DNA of 64,000 nucleotides from the NCBI GenBank assembly GCA_016180235.1, contig JACPBQ010000002.1, positions 66,206-130,205 on the forward strand, written 5' to 3'. The position numbers were made by a program, and so were the translations under genes. This document shows positions 1 to 6,503 of this stretch, piece by piece. This DNA comes from Candidatus Woesearchaeota archaeon (GTDB lineage: Archaea > Nanobdellota > Nanobdellia > Woesearchaeales > GW2011-AR4). The notes beneath the pieces are model-generated. The model ran no database searches. It saw only the letters and a list, made by a program, of their open reading frames with translations, and was not told the DNA's origin. How positions within the stretch are numbered: the stretch's first letter is position 1; the number at the start of each line of letters is the position of its first letter.

Positions 1-478
1 CATCAAATTTCCCATCTAGCTCTTTTATCGTTTCCCTTGCATCTCCGATAATTATTCTTAATTTTAGTTTATCGTCTTCATAATCTAGCTTTTCAGCGGC
101 AATCTTTATTTTCTCATAATTGTTTTCTAGCATTTCCAAGGTAGGATCATTTTTATTATAGTTATTTGTTTCAGTGTTTTTTATTTTATTCCCGACAAAC
201 GTATAATCTTCCGGCATTTTTATGTTTTTTATCAGTTTTAGTATCATTGGGTCGTTTTCCAGTGCAACGATTTCAACATCTGCCAAAGAGATAGCGGCTA
301 AACTGTTATAGCCCAGGCCAAAACAGACATCCAGCACTCTCATTCCATTTTTTAGCCTGCACGGCATTGCGAATTTGCCAAAAGACTCGTCTAATGCCCC
401 GCTCGTGGAATGATAGTGCTCGGAGTATTTTTCGCTGTAGAAAGTGATTGAATTGTCTTTTGTGATTGTTTGTTGCAT
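1..478 (-). CDS. MnmC-like SAM-dependent methyltransferase (partial, C-terminus outside window)
   Basis: This reading frame starts at an ATG at 478 and runs off the window start; 159 codons are visible. Residues near 20-50 read YHSTSGALDESFGKFAMP followed by VLDVCFGLGYN, the glycine-rich SAM site of the DUF752/MnmC methyltransferase family, in which the methyl transfer step modifies the tRNA wobble uridine. Later LALEND-like acidic residues after beta-2 and the IIIGDARETIKEL stretch fit the same Rossmann fold. No FAD oxidase domain can be seen, as in archaeal members. Substrate is inferred from family only. It is followed downstream of its start by a tRNA gene, which is suggestive but not proof of a link. 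Confidence 0.75.
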   Translation of the reverse strand, partial: MQQTITKDNSITFYSEKYSEHYHSTSGALDESFGKFAMPCRLKNGMRVLDVCFGLGYNSLAAISLADVEIVALENDPMILKLIKNIKMPEDYTFVGNKIKNTETNNYNKNDPTLEMLENNYEKIKIAAEKLDYEDDKLKLRIIIGDARETIKELDGKFD

Positions 479-526
479 GTTTAGAATATACGGGCCAGGG
501 AGGATTCGAACCCCCGACCTACAGCT

Positions 527-538
527 CTCATCCTCAGA
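527..538 (-). other. tRNA-Arg intron 2 (between positions 37 and 38, 12 nt)
   Basis: This is the canonical archaeal intron position. With the anticodon stem ACAGC/GCTGT as outer helix, CTTC (544-541) faces GATG (532-529) with one T-T mismatch, and the bulges TAT and AGA are cut after their second base. The site can only form after intron 1 is gone, because the 5' half of the anticodon stem is split by intron 1. Exact ends carry some ambiguity. Confidence 0.65.
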
Positions 539-545
539 TAGAAGG

Positions 546-587
546 TTCGACTTTGCCGTTGAATCATATACTGATCTGGCTTTTTTT
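546..587 (-). other. tRNA-Arg intron 1 (between positions 30 and 31, 42 nt)
   Basis: The flanks form a bulge-helix-bulge splice site. CGAC (593-590) pairs with GTCG (551-548), with 3-nt bulges AGA (589-587) and AAC (547-545) cut after their second base. The outer helix GAG/CTT (596-594 with 544-542) completes it. An inner GCC/GGC helix (580-578 with 557-555) lies inside the intron. The position is non-canonical, within the anticodon stem. Confidence 0.8.
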
Positions 588-664
588 CTGTCGCTCTATC
601 CAAGCTGAGCTACTGGCCCACCAGTAAGAAATGATTTAATTATTTGTTTATAAATGTTTCAGAA

Positions 665-835
665 TTACAACGGCTGCTGCATCGCTGCTTCTTCCCAGTC
701 AGAAGTCCACATAGTGCAGTGCTTCTTGCCCTCCCAATAGTAATAGCATTTTTTCCCGAACTGCTCCCATCTTACGCAGCCTTTGCACACGGGAGGCGCA
801 TCCAATTTTTTTTCGCTTGGCTTTTCCTCTTCCAT
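665..835 (-). CDS. small cysteine-rich protein (56 aa)
   Basis: I do not recognise a named family. The start at 835 (MEEEKPSEKK) is preferred over an upstream in-frame Met, because a GGAGG Shine-Dalgarno lies 9 nt before it. The protein has an acidic/lysine-rich N-terminus, then CKGC, a second cysteine 12 residues on, and KHCTMW, so about four cysteines that could bind zinc or a cluster. The Trp/Tyr-rich stretch WEQFGKKCYYYWEGKKHC argues against chance. It follows top6A on the same strand, 55 nt downstream. The ribosome site sits in a hairpin (839-857). Confidence 0.6.
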   Translation of the reverse strand: MEEEKPSEKKLDAPPVCKGCVRWEQFGKKCYYYWEGKKHCTMWTSDWEEAAMQQPL

Positions 836-838
836 GCT

Positions 839-857
839 CAAAAACCTCCGGTTTTTG
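839..857 (-). promoter_or_regulatory. hairpin holding the Shine-Dalgarno of the small Cys-rich gene
   Basis: CAAAAACC (839-846 on the plus strand) and GGTTTTTG (850-857) form an 8-bp stem with a 3-nt loop. In the minus-strand RNA the GGAGGT ribosome site (844-849) occupies the loop and the start of the 3' strand, so folding would hide it. Confidence 0.5.
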
Positions 858-864
858 GCACACC

Positions 865-883
865 AAAAATGCACGGCATTTTT
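865..883 (-). terminator. hairpin just after top6A
   Basis: AAAAATGC (865-872) and GCATTTTT (876-883) pair with a 3-nt loop, 8 nt downstream of the top6A stop on the minus strand. The same CCAAAAATGC...GCATTTTT words recur at 4363-4411. A termination or processing role is inferred from position. Confidence 0.4.
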
Positions 884-890
884 AAGTGTT

Positions 891-1979
891 TTAGTCCAAA
901 AACTCCTTCTTTCTTATTTTCTCAGGCAGGTATTTATCAGATATAAATGTTATGCCTTTTGAGGACAAGGACTGTATTTCAAGCTTTGCCCCGAACTCCT
1001 TCATCATCTTGAACTGCCTCTGCCATTCCTTGTTTTTCTTGAACCAGTCGTAATCAGAAATCTGCTTGAGCCTTGTCATGTCAACATCCTTGAATTTTAT
1101 AAAATGCTTTTTTAGGTCATAATTCGCAACGTCATCTGCTGTAATTCCGAGGAATTTTGCGTCCTGCAGTGTCATTGTTCCCGACATGTGTGCAAGATTG
1201 ATGGAGCCGAACTTAAGCACGGAATAGATATAAAAGCCCCAGGGATCAAAATCAGCAAGGACATAAATCGGCAGCTTGTTTTCCTCATTAAGCCTTTGCA
1301 GCAGCCTTCTTATGCCTCTTGTTGTCTGGCCCTGTGATGTTACAATAAGGCAGTTTTGCTTTTCCCAGAACTTGTCTTCATGCAGCCTTTCCCATACGGC
1401 CTGCTTCTCCATGTAGATTATGTATTTTGCCTTGATGCTCTTGAACTCTATGTTCTCCACATTGGACGGGATGCTCCAGCCTCCGCTTCCCAGTTTTGCC
1501 CAGTTTATGCTGTCTCCTGAATCCTCAATAGTCACGTTTCCAGCAACACTTCCCATCTTGTTTGCGTTTATATTCAATTGCTCCCTGGAAAGCTCTGTAA
1601 TTAATTCCAGATCCTCAAGCGCCTTGTCGCTTTCCGACTGCTCATCAACTATGTTTATGCTGGATTGCGGTATGGTCCTTTTCGCCATGTAGAAAACATC
1701 CCTTAAGCTTGCATGCTTTTGCACATCAAGGAGATTCTTGCTTACTTTTGCAACTTCAAGTGTCTGCAGGAATTTTTTGGCATGGCCAACATTGAAAAAG
1801 GTTCTTTTTTGCTGTTTTTCTCCAAGGCCTAAAGTTTGGGTTTTTTTGTCAAACACTACATTGGACAGGCTTCTCAAGGAAAATTCTATGCTTGGATTTT
1901 TGCCTTTATCAATATCATGGACAATTTTTTTCCCGAATTCTTCAAGCTCTTTAGCTGGCTTCTTCTCTTGTTTCTTCAT
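891..1979 (-). CDS. top6A: DNA topoisomerase VI subunit A
   Basis: This is the Spo11-like cleavage subunit of the type IIB topoisomerase, which makes double-strand breaks to relax and decatenate [15 protein letters not shown] near residue 97 supplies the catalytic tyrosine (Y97) of the winged-helix domain. The Toprim domain follows, with the metal-binding glutamate in [11 protein letters not shown] (about 191) and ADFDPWGF (D243, D245). The length of 362 aa is normal. The ATG lies inside the last codons of top6B (29-nt overlap), so the two subunits are translationally linked and made together. Confidence 0.95.
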   Translation of the reverse strand: MKKQEKKPAKELEEFGKKIVHDIDKGKNPSIEFSLRSLSNVVFDKKTQTLGLGEKQQKRTFFNVGHAKKFLQTLEVAKVSKNLLDVQKHASLRDVFYMAKRTIPQSSINIVDEQSESDKALEDLELITELSREQLNINANKMGSVAGNVTIEDSGDSINWAKLGSGGWSIPSNVENIEFKSIKAKYIIYMEKQAVWERLHEDKFWEKQNCLIVTSQGQTTRGIRRLLQRLNEENKLPIYVLADFDPWGFYIYSVLKFGSINLAHMSGTMTLQDAKFLGITADDVANYDLKKHFIKFKDVDMTRLKQISDYDWFKKNKEWQRQFKMMKEFGAKLEIQSLSSKGITFISDKYLPEKIRKKEFLD

Positions 1980-3594
1980 TTTCCTTCTTTTTGAACTCCA
2001 TCCTGTATAATTTATCGTCCGTGTCTTCCTGCAGTATTTCCTGCTTTATTTCCGGCTTGACAAGCATCTTCTCTAGTTTTTCCAAAATCTTTTCTTTTTT
2101 CTCTCCTGTTAAAACCGATAATGAATCAGCAACCTCCGGTATATACTTCTCAAACATGTTTGCTCTTTCCATCTGGTCTGAAATTCTTGTCTTTTTCCTT
2201 ACATACGCTCCCAATAGCCTGCCGCATTCCTGCAATGCCAATTTTATCTCTTTTATGATCTCGTTATAATGCGCGATTGCTTCCTTGCTCTCGCTTGTAA
2301 ACGGAACCCATACAGAAGACATATGCACCACAATTACCACAGGCCCGTATGGAATTGAATCGCCTGATTGCTGCAGGCCGTATGGCTTCCAGTTTGTTTC
2401 CATTATTGATTTTGCCATCGCGCATGCCCCTTCCTGGTACAATAAAGGAACCCTGTTGGCAAATCTCAGTATGTTTGCCTTTTCCTCTTTTGGAATTTCT
2501 CCTCCATAAGCGACGCCTGCCTCTATTATGAACGGGTTTCCCCTGTAGACAGATGGTGCTCTTGAAGTTGCGCAGTAAAACTCAGCTTTTATTTCTTTCT
2601 TCAGGCCTTTCTCAAGCAACTCCTCGCCTATTGGGCTCAGGCAGTCTGTCGGTGGCGCAATTATTTTTGTTTTTTGGATTCCTTCCAGTAATTTTTCAGC
2701 AATATCCCTTGTTATCTGGCTTGGCTTGGTGCTCGGGAGAATAGCGCCATGCTCGCAGATTTCTTTCGCTGTTCCAGGGCCTACCCTTGAAAATTCCGAG
2801 GTTAAAAAGCTCTGCAAAGTTCTTGACTCTGTCCACTTTAGCTTTTCCATAAGCATCCCAAGCTCTATTCCATAAGGATGCGGCTTGATCTCCTGGGATT
2901 GTTTTGGCAGTTTGTCAGTTGCTCTTGCATAGATTACCTGCTCTGATTTCGGGTTTGTGTAGATTATTGTAACGTGCGGATTTATTACGGCAGTTTGCTT
3001 TAAGTATTCATCCACGGACTGGTTGCCTTTAAGGTACTCTGCCTCAAGGTCAATCTCAACCCTTGTGCCATGCCCTGCTGCCCATTCGACTATCTCTTCT
3101 TTTACAATTGAAGGCTTGTTGCTTTGGGTGTCTATGTGCAGCTCATAATAATGCGCTGGCTCTTTCTTGGATATCCTTGAGGTTATTTTCACAGGCCTGC
3201 CTGTTGTGAGCTGGCCATAAAGGACTGCTGCAGAAATTCCAATGCCTTGTTGCCCGCGAGCCTGCTTTAAGGTGTGAAATTTGCTTCCGTACAAAAGTTT
3301 TGCAAAAATATTCGGAATCTGCTTTTTCACTATCCCAGGGCCATTGTCCTCAACAATCACCTTGTATTTGTACTCACTCATCTGTATGATTTCAACGCTT
3401 ATTTCCGGCAAAACTCTTGCTTCCTCGCATGCATCCAAAGAGTTGTCGACAGCCTCCTTAATAGTCATAAGCAGCGCTTTTCTTTTATTGTCAAAGCCGA
3501 GAAGGTGCCTGTTTTTTGTAAAGAACTCAGCTACTGAGATTTCTTTCTGCTTCTTGGCTAATTCAACTGCAATTGGGATTTCTTCCTTCTCCAC
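1951..3594 (-). CDS. top6B: DNA topoisomerase VI subunit B
   Basis: This is the ATPase subunit of topoisomerase VI. The GHKL ATP-binding fold is clear: [10 protein letters not shown] (E47, N51), VEDNGPGI (D83 to G88), and [10 protein letters not shown] (114-122). A helix-two-turn-helix insertion follows, and then the transducer domain. The start is GTG at 3594, directly abutting the stop of the KH gene (TAAGTG), and the 3' end overlaps top6A. The three genes therefore look like one operon. At 547 aa it matches archaeal homologues. Confidence 0.96.
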   Translation of the reverse strand: MEKEEIPIAVELAKKQKEISVAEFFTKNRHLLGFDNKRKALLMTIKEAVDNSLDACEEARVLPEISVEIIQMSEYKYKVIVEDNGPGIVKKQIPNIFAKLLYGSKFHTLKQARGQQGIGISAAVLYGQLTTGRPVKITSRISKKEPAHYYELHIDTQSNKPSIVKEEIVEWAAGHGTRVEIDLEAEYLKGNQSVDEYLKQTAVINPHVTIIYTNPKSEQVIYARATDKLPKQSQEIKPHPYGIELGMLMEKLKWTESRTLQSFLTSEFSRVGPGTAKEICEHGAILPSTKPSQITRDIAEKLLEGIQKTKIIAPPTDCLSPIGEELLEKGLKKEIKAEFYCATSRAPSVYRGNPFIIEAGVAYGGEIPKEEKANILRFANRVPLLYQEGACAMAKSIMETNWKPYGLQQSGDSIPYGPVVIVVHMSSVWVPFTSESKEAIAHYNEIIKEIKLALQECGRLLGAYVRKKTRISDQMERANMFEKYIPEVADSLSVLTGEKKEKILEKLEKMLVKPEIKQEILQEDTDDKLYRMEFKKKENEETREEAS

Positions 3595-4143
3595 TTATAT
3601 CATCTCCGTAATCTTTTTTCTTTTCAGCTCCCTTCTCCTTCTTTCAAGCCATTTATAAACGTTTGCGTGAGTGCTTCCCCTCAATAAAGATTCAATGGCT
3701 GTCTTTGCCATTGATGCAGACTCCGGCAGTCCGATAATGCTTACTGTCTTGCCGTAAACAGAAATATACGCTTCCGAAAGCTCCTCTATCAGTTTTCTGG
3801 ATTTTCCTTCTTTCCCGATGACCCTGCCTTTCAGCCTCAACATGGTATTTGCTGATTTTCCTGAGTAGTCATTCAATGATATGACCTCAAAAACATAATC
3901 CTGCTTCAGCAGCAGTTTTGCAATCTCCGGATTGAAGCCGCGGCCTATTGACCTTATGACTTCCCTGCAGGTGTATAATCCCAGGGCATCTTTGCCGTAA
4001 ACAAACACATCGCCTTCCCTTGAATCGACCTTTATGCTCGTATTTGTGTCTGACTCTATGGTTCTCTTCATTTCCCCTTCCTTCCCGATGAGAACCGCTA
4101 CTCTTTCCTTGGGAATTTTCAGCTCGTAAGAATATTCTTCCAT
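3595..4143 (-). CDS. KH-domain RNA-binding protein, archaeal Pno1/Dim2-like
   Basis: Two KH domains are visible. The first is at residues 5-75 with GxxG as IGKEGE, the second at about 85-160 with VIGKEGKSRK. Domain order and length (182 aa) match the archaeal homologue of Dim2/Pno1, which binds the 3' end of small-subunit rRNA and assists its maturation. A basic WLERRRRELKRKK tail follows. The companion Rio1 kinase gene lies upstream in the same orientation, and Rio1 acts in the same 40S/30S maturation step. The stop is adjacent to the top6B start. A TATA-like TTTTAAAA lies about 25-30 nt before the ATG. Confidence 0.88.
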   Translation of the reverse strand: MEEYSYELKIPKERVAVLIGKEGEMKRTIESDTNTSIKVDSREGDVFVYGKDALGLYTCREVIRSIGRGFNPEIAKLLLKQDYVFEVISLNDYSGKSANTMLRLKGRVIGKEGKSRKLIEELSEAYISVYGKTVSIIGLPESASMAKTAIESLLRGSTHANVYKWLERRRRELKRKKITEMI

Positions 4144-4278
4144 AATTTTAGCAAAAAATTAGTTTCTTTTTTAAAATGTTTTCATTAGCTTGACTTTATA
4201 CATATTTCACAATCGTTTGTTATCTCATTATTTTATGTAAACCTTATTTCATTAGGGCAATAAAATAATCAAAATCAT

Positions 4279-4356
4279 AAAAATCGGTCGCAAGTATCCT
4301 ACTTAGCCCTAAAGGGCTGAGTTTGAACGGACACTTGCATCTATAGACCGATTTTT
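4279..4356. repeat. nested inverted repeat A
   Basis: Outer stem AAAAATCGGTC (4279-4289) pairs with GACCGATTTTT (4346-4356), 11 bp perfect. A second helix GCAAGT (4290-4295) with ACTTGC (4333-4338) continues it across an asymmetric loop. An apical hairpin is formed by AGCCC-TAAA-GGGCT (4305-4318), extended by ACT/AGT. On the plus strand it ends in five T residues. It could be a structured RNA or a terminator. Confidence 0.6.
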
Positions 4357-4363
4357 AGGATGC

Positions 4364-4411
4364 CAAAAATGCTTCATCCAGCACCTAAAGGTGCTGGTTC
4401 TCGCATTTTTG
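4364..4411. repeat. nested inverted repeat B
   Basis: Outer stem CAAAAATGC (4364-4372) pairs with GCATTTTTG (4403-4411). The inner hairpin CCAGCACC-TAAA-GGTGCTGG (4378-4397) is 8 bp perfect and has the same TAAA loop as element A. Confidence 0.6.
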
Positions 4412-4414
4412 TGC

Positions 4415-4434
4415 ATAATTCCCGGGTATGATTT
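4415..4434. repeat. 20-nt word, copy 1
   Basis: ATAATTCCCGGGTATGATTT is identical to positions 28001-28020. It contains the palindrome CCCGGG. Both copies sit next to strong hairpins. Confidence 0.75.
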
Positions 4435-4519
4435 TTATTTATTATTCTTTAAAATTGATTATATCTTGTCTTGAACATAATCAAATTATTGTGAACTTGT
4501 GCATTCCTGCACACCAGTA

Positions 4520-4613
4520 GTGGGGTGCAAAGTCATGGAAATCGAAGATTTCCAGGACACCGAAAATCTTTGATTTTCGCGTGCACCCCACAGTGTTTTA
4601 CGGCAACGTAAAA
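4520..4613. repeat. nested inverted repeat C (three-way junction) plus GNRA hairpin
   Basis: Outer stem GTGGGGTGCA (4520-4529) pairs with TGCACCCCAC (4582-4591), 10 bp perfect. It encloses two hairpins: TGGAAATC/GATTTCCA (4536-4554) and CGAAAATC/GATTTTCG (4561-4579). Immediately after, TTTTACG-GCAA-CGTAAAA (4596-4613) is a 7-bp stem with a GNRA-type loop, 33 nt from the rio1 stop. Confidence 0.6.
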
Positions 4614-4645
4614 TTTGTGAACAGTATTGGCATTTTTTATTGGTT

Positions 4646-5374
4646 TTATTTTTTTATTTTATTTAAGACACTTTTCTCATTTACCCTTAGCCCATGCTTG
4701 TTGAAAAAATTGCATATATTCCTTACATCCCTCTCCAAAAATTCCTCTGCCTGCGGGTGGTTTAATGTAGTTGCCTGGGACATGTCAATGAAAACGGGCG
4801 TTTCCTCAAAATTCAGTATGTTGAATGCGGACAAATCAGCATGAACCAGGCCGTGTTTATACAATTTTCCCATGTTTTCTGTGATTTTGCCGAAAAACTG
4901 CTTTTTATTCTTCGGGACCATGTCTTTTAGTTTTGGCGCTATTTGGTCCCCTCTCCCAACAAATTCAAGGACAAGCACATTGTTGGAGAAAGTTATGGGT
5001 ATTGGCACGTTAACCTGCGCTTCCCTCGCTTCCATCAAATTCCTGTATTCTCTCTGCACCCATGCAAATATGACATTCCTTTTTTTCCTCTTTAGGTGGC
5101 CGTATCTTGAATCATTCTTTATATAATTATACATTATGTTGAAATCGCATGTTTCCAGCCGGTATATCTTTACAATGACTCTTTTTTCCTCATTTGTCAG
5201 GGCAGAAAAGACATTGCTTTCCTTTCCAATATTTATAGGGCTTTCCAGGCCTCTGAAATGGCCTTCTGTGATGAGCTTGAACAGTGTCAGGTTTGTGAAA
5301 TTATCAAAAACCCCGTGCATTGTCTTGAAATCTTCCCTGTCCTGCTTGAATTTCTCCTTGCGCGCTTTGGGCAT
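4646..5374 (-). CDS. rio1: Rio1-type serine kinase/ATPase
   Basis: This is an atypical kinase of small-subunit ribosome maturation. The frame opens upstream, but the start at 5374 (MPKARKEKF) is preferred because the extra codons lie in an inverted repeat and a TATTTATAT TATA box sits about 26 nt before it, making the gene leaderless. Visible motifs are the flexible nucleotide loop INIGKESNVFSA, catalytic lysine in RVIVKIYR, hinge EFVGRG, catalytic loop LVHADLSAFNIL and metal-binding FIDMSQA. The length of 242 aa is usual for archaeal Rio1. The KH/Dim2-like gene lies downstream on the same strand. Confidence 0.93.
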   Translation of the reverse strand: MPKARKEKFKQDREDFKTMHGVFDNFTNLTLFKLITEGHFRGLESPINIGKESNVFSALTNEEKRVIVKIYRLETCDFNIMYNYIKNDSRYGHLKRKKRNVIFAWVQREYRNLMEAREAQVNVPIPITFSNNVLVLEFVGRGDQIAPKLKDMVPKNKKQFFGKITENMGKLYKHGLVHADLSAFNILNFEETPVFIDMSQATTLNHPQAEEFLERDVRNICNFFNKHGLRVNEKSVLNKIKK

Positions 5375-5417
5375 GTTATAAATAAAAAGTTCCGGATATA
5401 AATAATATGCTATTTTA

Positions 5418-5580
5418 GGCTCTGTCCCGAATCTCACTTTCGTTCGGGTTAGCAGCTTCAAATCTTTAATATTAATTGTTAAGGCTGACATGCTCGGACG
5501 AAGTCCGGCACCCACTTCGTGGGTTTCCTTTCATAAATTAGATTTGACCTTATGCTGCTAACCACATTCGGGACAGAGCC
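5418..5580. repeat. 163-bp nested inverted repeat D
   Basis: The ends GGCTCTGTCCCGAAT (5418-5432) and ATTCGGGACAGAGCC (5566-5580) are a perfect 15-bp inverted repeat. Inside, GGTTAGCAGC (5447-5456) pairs with GCTGCTAACC (5554-5563), and TCAAATCT (5458-5465) with AGATTTGA (5540-5547). Two small hairpins, CGGAC/GTCCG (5495-5507) and CCCAC/GTGGG (5511-5523), cap it. It starts directly after the stop of the 92-aa gene and ends before the rio1 promoter. It may be a short non-autonomous mobile element or a large 3'-end structure. Confidence 0.7.
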
Positions 5581-5581
5581 G

Positions 5582-5860
5582 CTATTTTAAGTATTCAATT
5601 AAAGAAGAAGTTGTGATATAGGAAGCGGCTAACGTGAATGGAATAACCATTGGGCCATATCTTCTTGCTGCTGCAGTTGGTCCTGACATTATTGCTTCCG
5701 GGATTGTAAATAAGTTAGGTAAAATCCCTTGTGTTGCGTCATGCTTCAGGCTAAGCCTGTTTCTGATGTGATCATTCACAATCTGGGCTAGCCAGGAATC
5801 TCCTGCAAGTCTTGCATCATCCGATTCCCTTCCCTGATTCCACCATTGGGCTATATTCAT
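5582..5860 (-). CDS. hypothetical small protein with C-terminal hydrophobic segment (92 aa)
   Basis: I do not recognise the family. The N-terminal half is polar (MNIAQWWNQGRESDDARL). The C-terminal third, YGPMVIPFTLAASYITTSSL, is one likely membrane helix. A TATA box TTTAAATA lies about 30 nt upstream of the ATG with no clear Shine-Dalgarno, which fits a leaderless gene. Its stop codon touches the 163-bp inverted repeat. Confidence 0.6.
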   Translation of the reverse strand: MNIAQWWNQGRESDDARLAGDSWLAQIVNDHIRNRLSLKHDATQGILPNLFTIPEAIMSGPTAAARRYGPMVIPFTLAASYITTSSLIEYLK

Positions 5861-5926
5861 GATTTATTATACAAAAAACTCCTATTTAAACTTTTCTTTT
5901 TTGCTACTCTCTAATGCTAACATCAC

Positions 5927-5942
5927 CGAAAAGTATTTATAT
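5927..5942 (+). promoter_or_regulatory. strong BRE/TATA promoter
   Basis: CGAAAAGTATTTATAT combines a BRE (CGAAAA) with a TATA box. The identical 16-nt word stands before the gene at 39923. Expected transcription start is about 5962-5968, where a run of hairpins begins and no open frame of useful length exists. Confidence 0.7.
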
Positions 5943-5960
5943 GAGTTCTACTCTCCAGTA

Positions 5961-6020
5961 GTGATAAGACTATCACCTCTTTTTCCCTGGCATGGTCTTT
6001 CGGGATCTTGCCGGGGTTTT
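5961..6020 (+). ncRNA. candidate small structured RNA
   Basis: Downstream of the promoter, GTGATA-AGAC-TATCAC (5961-5976) forms a 6-bp hairpin. CCCTGGCATGGTC (5985-5997) pairs with the strand 6004-6016 in 12 of 13 positions, and four T residues follow. Another small hairpin, CTACT/AGTAG (5949-5962), precedes it. The arrangement promoter, hairpins, terminator-like end suggests an independent RNA of about 55-60 nt. Only a 10-codon ATG frame lies inside. Confidence 0.45.
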
Positions 6021-6333
6021 ATAATCCATTTCTTCTTTCAAACTTATCATATTTTACAACGAATAAAGACATTAATACACGAGCCATTGCGAACGTGTTC
6101 TTAGCTTGTGAAATCCAATAGAAGCGAGCTCGTAATGAAGCGAGCCTAAATCCCTAAGGAATTATTATTTTTAAAAAAAGGTTTATAAAAACACCTTTAT
6201 TTTCAATATTATAGGCTAATTCAAAACACAAAGATTATATACTTATCAGCTTTATTCTAATAACGGTAAAATAAGAAAAATTTAAGCTTATTTAGTTCAT
6301 TTAAAATCAAATTTAAGGCCCGTCACGAGAGTA

Positions 6334-6373
6334 CCCATGGGAGCGGTCGCTAAATGCAAGCGATGAACCTGGG
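6334..6373 (+). promoter_or_regulatory. kink-turn-like fold in the dnaG leader
   Basis: CCCA (6334-6337) pairs with TGGG (6370-6373), enclosing GGGAGC (6339-6344) and GCGATGAACC (6360-6369). These strands match the form of the Kt-7 kink-turn (GGGAGC opposite GC, three bulged bases, GAACC). L7Ae binding is inferred only. Confidence 0.35.
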
Positions 6374-6503
6374 AGTTAGATTCATTATTATCATTTAATT
6401 TTGCTTATTGATGAAGAAAAAGGCTGAAATAGGCTTAATTAAGGCTAATCAGCATTAAAAAAGCTTGTTCTAAACTCAAAATTTGTTGTGGAGGTCGGTT
6501 AAA

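Larger units (their letters stand above)
491..619 (-). tRNA. tRNA-Arg (UCU) with two introns
   Basis: The acceptor strands GGGCCAG (619-613) and CTGGCCC (498-492) pair perfectly, with discriminator G at 491. The D arm is GCTC/GAGC (610-607 and 596-593), and the T arm GGGGG-TTCGAAT-CCTCC (515-499). A normal anticodon arm appears only if two introns are removed: ACAG (591-588) joins CCTTCTA (545-539), which joins AGCTGT (526-521). That gives stem ACAGC/GCTGT and loop CUUCUAA, the standard archaeal Arg(UCU) loop. The mature length is 75 nt. Isotype follows from the anticodon and from resemblance to archaeal tRNA-Arg. Confidence 0.87.
4144..4645. other. 500-nt intergenic region with four strong hairpin structures
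   Basis: No coding frame is credible here. The stretch contains an 81-nt nested hairpin (4279-4356), a 48-nt nested hairpin (4364-4411), a 20-nt palindromic word repeated at 28001 (4415-4434), a three-way-junction repeat (4520-4591), and a GNRA-loop hairpin (4596-4613). The remaining sequence is AT-rich spacer. Confidence 0.7.
5861..6503. other. 640-nt intergenic region upstream of dnaG
   Basis: No convincing gene. It holds a strong BRE/TATA promoter followed by a hairpin-rich candidate RNA (5927-6020), a 6-bp long-range stem ACGAGC (6078) with GCTCGT (6128), a weaker AAAGGT/ACCTTT hairpin near 6177, and a conserved-looking kink-turn-like fold at 6334-6373. The probable dnaG promoter lies near 6235, which would give a leader of about 240 nt. 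Confidence 0.6.

Noticed and set aside
644-946. 100-codon plus-strand frame over the tRNA/top6A 3' region
   Set aside because: It lies opposite the small Cys-rich gene and hairpins, has low-complexity hydrophobic content from reverse-complement reading, and lacks a promoter or ribosome site.
5375-5515. N-terminal extension of the Rio1 reading frame
   Set aside because: The extra 47 codons run through the inverted repeat and the TATA box; homologues begin near MPKARKEKF.
5859-6104. 81-codon plus frame upstream of dnaG
   Set aside because: It spans the promoter and hairpins of the candidate RNA, with no ribosome site and no protein-like pattern.
6400-6450. Box C/D-like motifs (TTGATGA and CTGA) in the dnaG leader
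   Set aside because: No matching C'/D pair at proper spacing; the words are common in AT-rich DNA.
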